64,000 bases of DNA, taken from contig NC_088310.1 of assembly GCF_910592395.1 (NCBI RefSeq), positions 27,547,491-27,611,490 on the forward strand. The letters are read 5' to 3'. A model generated the notes under the pieces. That model saw nothing but the letters and a program-made list of their open reading frames with translations. It did not search any database and was not told the origin of the DNA. This DNA comes from Lineus longissimus. Its lineage: Eukaryota; Nemertea; Pilidiophora; Heteronemertea; Lineidae. Every line of letters begins with the position of its first letter. Within the stretch, counting starts at the first letter, position 1. Shown here one piece after another: positions 22,317 through 34,457 of this stretch. The translations under genes and the position numbers were made by a program.

Positions 22317-25300
22317 CTACTGTCATTAAGATGTAAAGACACTTAAAATGGTCAGAAACTGCTACTGCACTTAGCGACATTGAATCAGTCTATGCAGTGT
22401 GTCACTCGTGTGCAGAAAATAGAAGTTGGAACCGCAATTGGCCTGCAAGTCAGAAAATCCAATCGTCAACAGATTCAGTGTTCCACTTCTGCATTTAAAT
22501 GGAAGAAACACAAACACTGTCATCCAAGATATCGCTTGATGAAGAATTCAGATGTAAATATTGGCATTTATGAACTTGAGCTGGAAAGGCTGTTCAGTGT
22601 AGGAAGGTTCAATTTTACGATATGGTCAAATTCCATCCTTCATTGGATTTTTCGCAGGTGAGTATTAGCATCTTTGGGGCTTCGATAATTTGCATTCAAT
22701 TTAAAACAGATGCCAAGTTATGCATGATTCCAACCAAATCATCATCTTTTAAAATTCCATCCTATGCTTGGTGAGCGGAGAGTAATCCACGTTTTGCTCC
22801 AACCAAGAGCAGGGAATAGCATGTCATTTGAGGACGTGCGTCTCATTTTCGTTACGATTAGGATTATGAATTTGTCATGTGATTTAGTTAGCATTGTATT
22901 TTCAACCTGTTTATAACTTGAAGATCTTAAATTTGGGGCAAATACCTAATGAAGTGAGGACAACGTATGCTACAGGCATGGCTAAATGGCTAACCTTAGT
23001 CCATGCAGTATTCAAGTGAAAGAACGCAAGGCTTGGGGGAGGCTTGACGAATGAGTTGATCCTGAAATTGTGCTGATGATAGAAGTTTGAATCAAAAGAA
23101 AAGGTGCTGAGGCCTGTGAATATGTGATTGCTTGAATGATGACCATATATTGGTGATGACCATATACTGAATAAGACTATGTTGATGTAGACCGCACTGT
23201 AGATAATGTAAAGTCAAGTAGTCTAAGGCTTGAATGCTATGGGCTTTTCTCTGTTAAGATCTCTCCATGGCAAAGGGGCCTGGATTTGGTGTTCTCTGCT
23301 TATAATGTCCTCACAATGTGCTGTATAAAGAAGCTTGGCTGACCTCTGTAAAAATGGCTATCCTAGAAGTATAGGGCAGGTTTGAACTGCCGATTTCCGT
23401 TCGACCCTTGTACAGGCTTTCATCGGGGATGGGTCTTTAAGATTTGCAGAATAGTCCCTAAAATGTATTGTTATAAATTGCAAAGTTGAACAATTAAGGT
23501 ATTGTAATGTATTATGAGGCATCAGATTCTGACTTGTGCATGTGTATACTTTTGAAGTTACAAGTTAGATTGGACCGAATATGTGTGTACATTGACAGTG
23601 CATGGTGTTAACTGATTCGCAGTCTTGTTAAGTGAACTGCACACACAGAAGTGCCAATGCACAATATCGAATATAAAAGTATTACAGTGATTCCATTTTC
23701 ACAAGGTTGGTTATTTTTATAGGATGTTGCATTCATCACTTTGTAATTATCATAGTTTATGCGACTTCCTTGACTCAAAATACCTGTGCTAGATCAATGG
23801 GGAGTTTTTTTACTTTCTTGTTCTAATTGTGGGCAAAAAGGACTACTCCTAATTTTGGTGTGCTCATGTAGTTGTTGGTACTACTCCAGTAGCAGTTTTA
23901 AAGCACTTCAGCACAGACCTGCCGTTAGTCTGTATGAACCACTGTATACATGTAAAGCCGCCATGGGTATGAAAAACTACGTCTCCAAACTGGGAAAAAC
24001 TGCATGGTGCAAATGAAAATTTGGTTGGAAGTTGTGTTTGTGGCCTTTAGAGATTTTGATATCCAAAAGGTCAGATTTCCATTCAAATCTGTTCTGATGA
24101 TAGTTTGTACAATTTGTGTCGATATTGTACAGGTATTTTGGGTCTTGGAGAAGTGGCCATCACTTTACTACAGTTGAACTAATGGTAAGTTGTAGATATG
24201 ATAATAGGTATATAATGTTGTCGAGATGTCAGTCACCATGCTCAGTTTTCTATGTGCTGTCACCAGAAATCTAAAAAGGCAACTTCAGTTTGAATGTCAA
24301 TATGAAAAAAATCTTGCCCCATAGGAATGTTCCAGGGACAACACTGGGACTTCGGTTTTAGCCAGGGAGGAGAAGTCTATAACCAGCTACCTCCTCTGCT
24401 TGCCCTGGCTTTCAAACAACAAAGTAATGTCTGGTTAGGTGTCTTGCTCAAGGACACTGAAAGGCAGTCATTTTGAGAGTTGGCAGGAGGAGCCTGTCAC
24501 TCTGAAGACTATGCCACTGGTGTTCTTGATGAGGTGTATGGATCTGGCCTTCTTCAAAGAGTGAAAACAAATACACAAGAACTTAGTAATCCCAGAGTCA
24601 ATACAATCTAATTTCAGCCCTCTCCGCTTCCTGCTGTTCCGTATTCCCAATATGTATTTTACCAAGAGATGATGGTTTATGGCAATAATATCAAGGCCAA
24701 CCTGTGTCAACAAAGCGGTGCAGTTAGAAATGGGCCATTAACCTAAGTCAACATTTGTGGAGCGTTTACCTTGGTGTCGTTAAGCCTTCATGGCAACTGG
24801 GGAAACAAACTGAGGGTCATCACCAGGAATTGGGCAAAGATTGCAATATCTTTACTCTGTTAACCTCTTGAAATGAGAACGCCATCTAAAATGTTAACCC
24901 TCCACCATTTTGTTTCTGTGATTGTGCAATGAAGATTGAGCATGGTGATGCGAGTTAAAATTCATACACTTCAACTTTGATGATAGGGCGAGAAACAAAG
25001 TATCACTGACCCACTTTTCAAGGTCAGAGAGGTAAAGCTCTAAAACATTGAAGAAACGAGTTGAAGAGTGGTTGTCTATTTTACTGAGTTGAGTGCAGGC
25101 CTCACCAAAATATTGTGAGTACCGTGTAACTCACATAGAACTCTGTTCTTGAGTGAACTGATCGTGTTTAGTCCAGAAAATACTGTCAACCTTGCCTATC
25201 GTTATTGTTTTATGTATTTAATTGCTGAAGCCTACACAGTTTTGTCTCACTTTTCTGACTGACTGTAAATGTAAGCAACCAACAAACTTCAGTATTTGTA

Positions 25301-25510
25301 CATTATTAATCTGTGTCTGAAGGAGAGTCGGGGCTCATGTTGTTTCTTGTGAGTGTCGTCGGCTCAAAAGATTCTCTGCTCGTATTGTGGCTAGGTATTG
25401 CTACAGTCAGCATAACATGGGTTGCAGAGAGAGAAACTTGCCTCTCTTACGTCCTCTCTTCATGGGGCTGTTTCCCCTTGGCCCTCTGGGTCAAGTGATT
25501 ATTATATAAC
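22317..25510 (+). other. MAP4K 3' UTR and downstream sequence
   Basis: This follows the MAP4K stop and has no credible coding exon. A strong donor-like CAG|GTGAGT lies at 22655-22663, which could mean a spliced 3' UTR isoform. The frame at 22380-22661 has no recognisable similarity. The end of the transcript cannot be fixed; possible poly(A) signals occur at 26315 and 27039. Confidence 0.4.
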
Positions 25511-25895
25511 TTCTTCTTCTTCAGCGTTCGCTCTGCACTTGGAGGGGTCATTCTCCTAGGAGTAATCCTCCTCCAAGGCGGGATGAGCGTATCCTGCGTG
25601 CCACTACGGTTAGGCGCCAATTGGGTTTATTGGCCTACTGGTCCGACTTTGGCGAGAGAGATAGAGTCCACGCAAGCTACTCATGTTTCTCACTTGGTGG
25701 GGTCTTAGCTTGCCCTGGCATAGACACCAGGTACAAGGAACCTCGGTTATGAGTCTCATTCGAAGGACTGTGAAGAGCCAGGAATTGTAGTTCCTTGAAA
25801 GCCACGCCGGTTCATCCAGACATACGATCATGGATTCTCCCCGGGATCGAACCCGGGCCCCATTGCGTGGTGGCCAACATTGCTCTATTCATATT
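25511..25895 (-). mobile_element. tRNA-derived SINE, about 385 bp
   Basis: Read on the minus strand, the head (about 25895 to 25835) contains a Pol III B-box inside a tRNA-like T arm, CCGGGTTCGATCCCGG. A unique body follows, then a GAAGAAGAAGAAG tail at 25511-25523. Part of the body recurs at 16.1 kb, which supports a dispersed family. The exact family is not named. The 73-codon minus frame at 25610-25831 is not a protein gene. Confidence 0.7.
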
Positions 25896-26314
25896 TACAG
25901 TCAGTCAGAATTCCTTTAATGTTAAGGTGATGCATTCATTGTTGGACCTATTAGGGCTCAGTATTGACAAATTGTAAACATGAGTTTACACTGAGTCTAA
26001 TCTACATCTCAGTCTTGCTTGTGCTTGGGTTAATTGCTAGTCTGTCCTTCAAATGAAATCTATTTCACGAGATAATGTGGCGAACCTGTGGAGGAAGTCC
26101 TTGTCCTTGATGAACTGTAATAATGATAGTCATAATGACCACCGGAGTAAGTTACATGCAGAGAAAAATAGCATGTCTAAAACTATGGTTGGATGGATTT
26201 AAATACCCCTGGTCGATTCAATGGAATTGTAAAGAAAACATGCACCATGGCATTAAGGATAAAACCTTCCTCTACCCTAACTCGAGGTGCTTTTCATTGT
26301 GTATAAGAGATCTC

Positions 26315-26320
26315 AATAAA
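26315..26320 (+). terminator. Possible poly(A) signal AATAAA
   Basis: Canonical hexamer about 4 kb after the MAP4K stop. Without transcripts it is only one of several candidates. Confidence 0.2.
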
Positions 26321-27038
26321 TTTGAATCGAATTGCTTAGAATGTGGGAATTCCGAAACATGACCTGATTGACCTGTATCGTTGATCATATTGGGCTTGTC
26401 TTGAACTGAAAGAGGTGTTATTTATTTATTTTGTTCTCGAAATTACTGGCTTTCATATTTTGTGAGATGTTTTAAGTTTGCCTTTCAGTATTTCAAATGC
26501 TTCCTGGTACGTGTGGTGTCAGGAACGATGTATATAAGTCATGTTGTATTGTTATGTTAATTGCTAAGAAACATGTCTGTTTTCCCCCTCTGTTTCTGTG
26601 CCACTGGTTTAGACATGCAATATGACCCATTTCCACAGAAAGGGCAATAGGAAATGCTCCCCTCTCACAGGTGTGGATTTGTAATGCGGTTTGTTCCTGG
26701 TGTTCCTGAATTAGCTTGATTTCTTCAGACTATCGCTATCTTGCATGTTTATCATCAGGCCTCTCTTTGTCATTGGAGTTCTGCTATGCAAAGTTAACAC
26801 CTTCATTGTTGTCTTGCTATACAAATCCAACAAACGATCTTGTGAAATCCTTTAAGTTAAGGACAAGAAACAGCAAGAGGTTGTCCAGAATCCCACATCT
26901 CCCATGGCTTCATTTGATGGCCTGTTATTCCTTGTCTGTATATCCCCTGTGGTAACTAATGTGTAGGCTTCAACCTGTATATATTGCTTGAATTGTTTTA
27001 TAAACTTATTGATGATTTGAGTAAGATTATTTAAGATA

Positions 27039-27044
27039 AATAAA
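27039..27044 (+). terminator. Possible poly(A) signal AATAAA
   Basis: Canonical hexamer followed by a T/GT-rich stretch (27056-27100). It is plausible as a distal MAP4K poly(A) site, about 4.7 kb after the stop. Confidence 0.25.
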
Positions 27045-27753
27045 TATGACTGTACAGTTTTCTGTGAAATTTTGTTGTGTTATTTGTTTTCTTTCCTAAC
27101 AAGGTTGATTGCACTTTCTATCACGGAGATGCTAATGGCCAGGTTGGGTTGCTTGAGGAGCACGTCACAACGAGAACTTTCCAATCACACACTTGCTGCA
27201 TTGGAAATGAAAATAACTTCCTGCCCATGTCCAGTATTACTCTTTGCACTCCACACATCCAATCAAATGGATTGCACTACTTGCAAAATATTTCATCAAG
27301 AACTGAAATAACATTCCTGTAATGCCACAAGTAATGTCAATGAAAAATACATCCATCTCAAGAAAGAGGATTATTATTTCAATTCCATTTATTCTGTAAT
27401 CAATACCTGCCGTCCCTTTGAGCCCACATCCTTATGTCAACCCATGCACAACTAGTGACCATGAAATCGCCTTTGTTTTCTGTCGTGTAGCATGAAATTG
27501 AATATGATTTACTCGCCACTGCATAATCTGGGGAGGGAAGGTTACCGGTTCCCCATTCTCCCTGCATGCAATCAATCTTCTAATGAAGGATAATCTTTTC
27601 CACGTTTTTAATTCTGCTGTTATCGACACGAGCTTGCAGTTAATATCTCGATCATTCAACAGCGAGCAATTTACAAAAACTGTTTAAATTCACATCAAGC
27701 GAAAATTTTATTTGGGAAGGCAGATGTCTTATATGTCTCCCTGTAGAGATCAT

Positions 27754-29961
27754 GTCACAACCAATCTGATGACAGAAGCTGTTACAATGTCCAAGATCTG
27801 AATAGTAGTTACCAGCTGGCTTCACTCGTCCTGGACACTGTCACAACCAAGCTGATGACAGTAGCTGTTACAATGTCCAAGATCTGAATAGTAGTTACCA
27901 GCTGGCTTCACTCGTCCTGGACACTGTCACAACCAAGCTGATGACAGTAGCTGTTACAATGTCCAAGATCTGAATAGTAGTTACCAGCTGGCTTCACTCG
28001 TCCTGGACACTGTCACAACCAATCTGATGACAGAAGCTGTTACAATGTCCAAGATCTGAATAGTAGTTTCCAGCTGCTAGACCCTGTCACAACCAAGCTG
28101 ATGACAGTAGCTGTTACAATGTCCAAGATCTGAATAGTAGTTACCAGCTGGCTTCACTCGTCCTAGACACTGTCACAACCAAGCTGATGACAGTAGCTGT
28201 TACAATGTCCAAGATCTGAATAGTAGTTACCAGCTGGCTTCACTCGTCCTAGACACTGTCACAACCAAGCTGATGACAGTAGCTGTTACAATGTCCAAGA
28301 TCTGAATAGTAGTTACCAGCCAGCTTCACTCGTCCTAGACACTGTCACAACCAATCTGATGACAGTAGCTGTTACAATGTCCAAGATCTGAATAGTAGTT
28401 ACCAGCTGGCTTCACTCGTCCTAGACACTGTCACAACCAAGCTGATGACAGTAGCTGTTACAATGTCCAAGATCTGAATAGTAGTTACCAGCCAGCTTCA
28501 CTCGTCCTAGACACTGTCACAACCAATCTGATGACAGTAGCTGTTACAATGTCCAAGATCTGAATAGTAGTTACCAGCTGGCTTCACTCGTCCTAGACAC
28601 TGTCACAACCAAGCTGATGACAGTAGCTGTTACAATGTCCAAGATCTGAATAGTAGTTCCCAGCTGGCTTCACTCTTCCTGGACACTGTCACAACCAAGC
28701 TGATGACAGAAGCTGTTACAATGTCCAAGATCTGAATAGTAGTTACCAGCTGGCTTCACTCGTCCTGGACACTGTCACAACCAAGCTGATGACAGTAGCT
28801 GTTACAATGTCCAAGATCTGAATAGTAGTTACCAGCTGGCTTCACTCGTCCTGGACACTGTCACAACCAAGCTGATGACAGTAGCTGTTACAATGTCCAA
28901 GATCTGAATAGTAGTTACCAGCTGGCTTCACTCGTCCTGGACACTGTCACAACCAATCTGATGACAGAAGCTGTTACAATGTCCAAGATCTGAATAGTAG
29001 TTTCCAGCTGCTAGACCCTGTCACAACCAAGCTGATGACAGTAGCTGTTACAATGTCCAAGATCTGAATAGTAGTTACCAGCTGGCTTCACTCGTCCTAG
29101 ACACTGTCACAACCAAGCTGATGACAGTAGCTGTTACAATGTCCAAGATCTGAATAGTAGTTACCAGCTGGCTTCACTCGTCCTAGACACTGTCACAACC
29201 AAGCTGATGACAGTAGCTGTTACAATGTCCAAGATCTGAATAGTAGTTACCAGCCAGCTTCACTCGTCCTAGACACTGTCACAACCAATCTGATGACAGT
29301 AGCTGTTACAATGTCCAAGATCTGAATAGTAGTTACCAGCTGGCTTCACTCGTCCTAGACACTGTCACAACCAAGCTGATGACAGTAGCTGTTACAATGT
29401 CCAAGATCTGAATAGTAGTTACCAGCCAGCTTCACTCGTCCTAGACACTGTCACAACCAATCTGATGACAGTAGCTGTTACAATGTCCAAGATCTGAATA
29501 GTAGTTACCAGCTGGCTTCACTCGTCCTAGACACTGTCACAACCAAGCTGATGACAGTAGCTGTTACAATGTCCAAGATCTGAATAGTAGTTCCCAGCTG
29601 GCTTCACTCTTCCTGGACACTGTCACAACCAAGCTGATGATAGTAGCTGTTACAATGTCCAAGATCTGAATAGTAGTTCCCAGCTGGCTTCACTCGTCCT
29701 GGACACTGTCACAACCAAGCTGATGACAGTACCTGTTACAATGTCCAAGATCTGAATAGTAGTTCCCAGCTGGCTTCACTCGTCCTGGACACTGTCACAA
29801 CCAAGCTGATGACAGTAGCTGTTACAATGTCCAAGATCTGAATAGTAGTTACCAGCTGGCTTCACTCGTCCTAGACCCTGTCACAACCAATCTGATGACA
29901 GTAGCTGCTACAATGTCCAGGATCTGAATAGTAGTTACCAGCTGGCTTCACTCATCCTAGA
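27754..29961 (+). repeat. Satellite array, 86-bp monomer with 11-mer higher-order repeat
   Basis: About 26 head-to-tail monomers. Counting from GTCACAACCA, starts fall at 27754, 27840, 27926, 28012, 28086 and so on, with a period of 86 bp. One variant monomer is 74 bp (it lacks a 12-bp GCTTCACTCGTC segment) and occurs at 28012-28085 and 28946-29019, exactly 934 bp apart. The rare CACTCTTCCT variant at 28671 recurs at 29605, also 934 bp apart. So a block of ten 86-bp and one 74-bp monomers is itself duplicated. Monomers carry an AGATCT and a CAGCTG site. All frames have stops. Confidence 0.95.
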
Positions 29962-30074
29962 TTAAAGACAATTTATCGACCTTGATCCTAAATGTAGTCT
30001 GGTTTATTTTCCTATATAGCACATGGTTTGAATATCAAGATTATCTCTGCCTGCCAGTGTCTGTTTGTTTACGG

Positions 30075-30088
30075 GTTGCCTTAGCGAC
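30075..30088 (+). promoter_or_regulatory. RFX X-box-like site
   Basis: GTTGCCTTAGCGAC fits the RFX/DAF-19 consensus RYYNYY-N2-RRNRAC and is one base from a symmetrical GTTGCC-N2-AGCAAC. It lies in a GC-richer stretch 0.75 kb before a good splice donor (30841). The consensus is loose and will occur by chance, so this is only a candidate. Confidence 0.25.
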
Positions 30089-30499
30089 CAGGCACGTGGT
30101 CATCTTCGGGGTCTTTGTCTGCGGATATTAGTTGAAATATTGACCTAGTGACTCGGAAAATGTCTATTCAGTATTTTGTATCAAAGTATCAAAATAAGAA
30201 ATAATTGCTTGATTTCGTGGTGGATGAATGGTTAAGGGTTCTTATGCTCAACTAACTTCATCCAACTACCACGTCTCATCTTTTGACTCAGGTGATTATG
30301 GCGATGGGATGGTGACGGGTGCAATGACCTGGTCTTAGTTGTGACAATGCCTCGTCCCTCAACCTGTGCCAGTTTGAATAGGATGACGAAATAGACTGCC
30401 CCGGGAGTCTGAGGACGAACAGCCAGTAGCGCCAACGACATGACTGAACCTATTCCTCAAATCTGGAAAGAATTTTATTTCGTATTTTGTAACAGATGG

Positions 30500-30840
30500 T
30501 GTGATGTCATTCTTTACACATCAATCGCGACCGATTAGTTTCCGGCAATCCACCAAAAAGCTCATTTCCTCCCGCATTGTCATCTTTCACTGTTCATTAC
30601 ACGCTCTGGCACAGTTTCCGTCCCAAAAGATAAATGATTACGATACCGGGGTGAATTGGACGCCTAACCAGGGAGCCTATAGTCACGGTCCGGATGAGGA
30701 TCAGTCGCAGCTCATTGTCCAGAGATCTCAGACCTGGGGGAGATTTAATCAAATCGTATCGACAGATTACAGATACGTGGCGGGAATACGGGGTTTTATC
30801 CCCGGGGGATGGAAGGATGGACATGATTGTGGTCATCCCA
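30500..30840 (+). other. GC-rich stretch ending in a strong splice donor; possible 5' exon
   Basis: The DNA from about 30.5 to 30.95 kb is more GC-rich than its surroundings and ends at CATCCCAG|GTAAGT (donor 30841). An open frame of 114 codons (30501-30845) crosses it but resembles no known protein. It could be an untranslated first exon of the CDKL gene or of an unseen transcript. No downstream partner can be proven. Confidence 0.2.
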
Positions 30841-30949
30841 GGTAAGTCATCCTCGCAGCCGTGGAACCCCGACCCCAGTAGACTCCCGGGGTTGTCCATT
30901 GCGTCATCCTAATCGGACACCATGGAGGCGGGGGCCGATATGGGAAGAA

Positions 30950-33770
30950 CCCCAAACCAGTCCCTCGATCTGGACTGCGTTTAAAGAATCATTTTAGTCT
31001 TTATCGGTATCTGGGCAAGCGAAAAAGCTAAAATTTTAACAATCTTGCAAGTACAGTGTTGGCTATTAATTGGAAAGCTGATCATGGCCGTCTTATACTT
31101 GAAAGACGGCTGCAGATGACAGTTTCCTGAAAATAGCATGATTATTTAAGTTCGGCATTCACCAAGGGACCCAAACGTTAGATTCATGTGTTAGCAGGTA
31201 CCAAAACACTTCCTCCACAAAAACAGTTATTGATGATTTATCGGCAATATAAATCGCTTGTTAATCACCCTCAGTTATTAATTATAAGAATGTTAGAGTC
31301 AATATTGACATGCAGTGATTGATTGTTTATGGCTTACTCGGCGAGTTTTAAAGGTTATGAAATATGGCGAGATGGAACGCATTGAAGATGACACCCCATT
31401 GAAGATGAAACGAATGCCTGCGGAGGCTGGCGACAACCGATGAGATGAGCTGATCGCACTGATGGCGACATGCACATGTTGGTCGCAAAGTTGCGGAAAG
31501 TATAAACTACGTAAATAAGATACCAACCAGTATTTTCCTTATTCTGGTGTCATCCACATCTATGAGAGTAATTCCCAGTATAACTTAGTTAGAAGAACAT
31601 TAAGCGCGTTGGTTCAGCTGTTTCCTTCAAAATCTCTTCCTTCCGATAGAGAGTCATTCAATCTTTGCTTAATCAATTAGCGTTGCCATAGTTTCACTAC
31701 CAAACAAAACAAACTATAATTTGCGTTGGTTGTGTCTATTTTGCCAAAGTTAATCTTTAATTGGCCCATAATGAAGGTCCACACGATCCAACGATGCGGC
31801 GTTTTGTTGGCTTGTAATTCGAGTACGTCATGACTACACATTGTGATGGCCACCGGACTATTTTGGTGGCATCGACATAACAGCAGCAAATCATATTCGT
31901 CTAAAACAAACGTTACATGGTTAACGGGTGGTCTGCGATGAGGCAGGATTCGCAAGACTTACGAAGAGCTACGAACGACGAAGTACAAGTATATATTAGC
32001 CATTCCAATGACGACCATAAAAACTGTAGAGAGAGATGGATTTGGCGAGATGATTGATCCGTTTCCTAATTATCTCATATATTGACGGCATTGATGTGAT
32101 AAAGACTTTAATGAGACCTCTAATCAAGGAGTATCGACAAAGGCGACTTATTAATTCTCCATATTGATACATAAGTGTTGAAATCATATCCACTGACCGC
32201 ACCCAACATGAGCATTACAAAAGTTGCCACGACTCCTTTTCTTGTTAGGAGATATATACATATACTCTGGGGAAGAGTTGTGGGCTAAAGGCCGCATGCC
32301 CCCGCCACACAATACAAGTTGGTCCAACCCTGATGAAGTCAGGGGTTAATGTTCGCTTTTCAGGCCCTGCGTGCAGGATCGCGCACGAGGCTATTGGCCA
32401 ATGACAAGCTCTCTCTCTAATGCTTCTTCGCGCAGGAAGCATAAAGGAGGGCTTCTCATTGGTCAATACTAACTGGAAGTGAAGATTCTATTTATAGAAA
32501 GTTGGGGTTATAGTGGGATGTCGATGCCGACTTATCGGCGGTGAGTGTCAGTCCTAAAATCTCCTCCTCACAACGACGGTGGATCGACATGGTGATGTCA
32601 TCCGACTTCACACTTTTATCCCGATCCATCCTGAAACCGTTTTGTCTAATACTCAGTCACAACGGTGGAGTAGGCCTAAGGCAGGTTGAAGTAGGACAAC
32701 GGTATTTGCCCAAAGTCTCACGCCGACTGTGGGGTTCGAACCAGGATCTCTTGACCGCTATCTGGTCTAGTCCGAGCCTCTAGTCCACATCGGCTACTGG
32801 GTAAATCGATATAAAGATTATGAGTGCATTATGATTGTACCAACAAGTACATTGTGTTTATTTGCAGCGGGCAGGGAAAGATTTTTAAAAAAACTCTGCC
32901 TTTATGGTAGACAACACCTTTAATATCAAATCAAATGGAGACCTGTCCACCACGGTGATCACAATTGCTTGATAAACATGGCGTGGCGCCCATTTGAAAG
33001 ATATTTCTCTTCCCTCTGGCCAATGTTTGCATTAAATGGTCACGACCCTGAATAGAGTAAAACAAATATGTCAACTCGGTGCAGCGAATAATTGAGAAGA
33101 GAAACCCCCTGGAGCTGGACAAAGAGATAACTTTCTTGCCATTGTTATCTTGAGTGATATATTCCTTTTATGGGACTGTACTAAGATATTTTGATGATTA
33201 TCATCTAAAAATTCTGACAAGTCACCAATGGACCTGCATATCATTGGACGCAGTTTCAGTTCAAGTTAGATGTATTCCAAGTCAAATTATAATGATAATG
33301 CTAATAACACTATGTAAATGAATGAATAGAGAAAATGAAGGGAATAATGTTATGTAGTCAGGGGTCGAACCCTTGATCAGCTTATCTCTATTCCAACCTA
33401 CGTACTTATCGGCCAGGACCCTTATATGTGCAAATTCCTGTGTAGACGTCTCATGTGCGTACTATGTAGTATAAATGGCCGACGGCAGGGGAGCCAGGAG
33501 CGGCCTCAGGACACAATTAAATCTGCGAGCAGATAGGGTCTGTGTACATTCTGCATACATACATTTTTGTGATTTAAAAAAAAATCAATGCAGAGAGTTT
33601 CATCAAACTTTGCAGAAGTGTAGTCCTATATCTTGTCAATGTCATACATGAATTTAAAAAAGTTCCAATGATTTTAAATTGTTTTATTAGCGTATTCATG
33701 AGACATGTCAGAATTTGACGCAATACGGGGCAGTGTTCATTTATCTCCTGCCCTTTGGAAAAATGTGTCT
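30950..33770. other. Intergenic sequence without supported genes
   Basis: No exon, RNA gene or clear element was supported. Two short tRNA T-arm-like words (GGTTCGAACC at 32733-32742; GGGTCGAACCC at 33361-33371) may be SINE debris, but their stems do not pair well. Confidence 0.4.
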
Positions 33771-33774
33771 CATT

Positions 33775-33894
33775 TTCACCATGGTAAATCCACAATTCAC
33801 CATGGTAAACTGACAGCACTTCACCATGGTGAATTGGGACGGTGAAATATTTCACCATGGTGAGCATGGTAAATTCTACATTCACCATGGTGAA
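33775..33894. repeat. Cluster of TTCACCATGGTGAA palindromes
   Basis: In about 120 bp there are at least five copies of a word close to the palindrome TTCACCATGGTGAA, each centred on CCATGG (near 33781, 33801, 33825, 33857, 33888), plus half-sites (33840-33846, 33865-33872). Some copies read GGTAAA in place of GGTGAA. Spacing is irregular (about 20-32 bp). The 104-codon minus frame across them is a by-product. Confidence 0.8.
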
Positions 33895-34228
33895 TCTGAG
33901 ATCCTTTTCGTAAGGGAAAAGAATGACCTTGAAATATCATAATAGTTCGTAGTCATATCATTTACTTCATACGCGTTGGTTCCTATATCTAATCATTCGG
34001 AATGCGTTCTGACAGGCATACCAAGGGCCGCTATACTAACATGACAGGGTTTACTATAAGCCAACAAATATTTGAGAATCTTATTAAAGGGGCATTAGCC
34101 AATACGACCGAAACACAGTTCCCGGATCAAATTACCAAAGAATACAATATGAAATCCGAGGACAAAAATGTTTCGAATAAATTTATTTGCTTTCGTATCA
34201 TTTACATTTTGTCAAAATAACGGCGTCG

Positions 34229-34241
34229 ATCGCCAGGCAAC
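34229..34241 (+). promoter_or_regulatory. RFX X-box-like site upstream of candidate CDKL exon
   Basis: ATCGCCAGGCAAC matches RYYNYY-N1-RRNRAC and has the exact GGCAAC half-site. It lies 217 bp before the candidate first ATG at 34458, in CpG-containing DNA. RFX factors drive ciliary genes, and CDKL1-type kinases are ciliary, which makes the location sensible. It is unproven. Confidence 0.3.
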
Positions 34242-34457
34242 GGGGTTCAGATGAATAGTTAGCGATATCATGACCGAGTGACGTGACTGCACGCGCCGCC
34301 TGGATGACGGACCATAGAAAAATAATGTAAATAGCATATTTCTTGTCAATAAAACTGCATGGTATGATAGTGGTGCTCTTCATTCGCGCGGATATTTCTT
34401 TTTTTATTTTCATGAGTTCATAGGATTATCACGAGGATTGTTACAATCAGAGGGAAT

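Noticed and set aside
27754-29961. Satellite monomer as a box C/D snoRNA cluster (CTGATGA and CTGA in each unit)
   Set aside because: The C box needs a purine first base (here C), the C-to-D distance is only about 25 nt, and no closing stem forms. Repetition alone explains the array.
27754-29961. Satellite as a CRISPR-like array
   Set aside because: There are no unique spacers: whole 86-bp monomers repeat head to tail, and the setting is a eukaryotic gene region.
30501-30845. 114-codon open frame as a protein gene
   Set aside because: No recognisable domain; frames on the other strand are also open here, as expected in GC-richer DNA. Kept only as a possible untranslated exon.
32733-33371. 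tRNA genes at 32.73 and 33.36 kb suggested by GGTTCGAACC and GGGTCGAACCC
   Set aside because: The T-arm stems and the other arms do not pair; at best they are SINE remnants.
33574-33888. 104-codon minus-strand frame with HGE/MVK repeats
   Set aside because: Its repetitive part is just translation of the CCATGG palindrome cluster.
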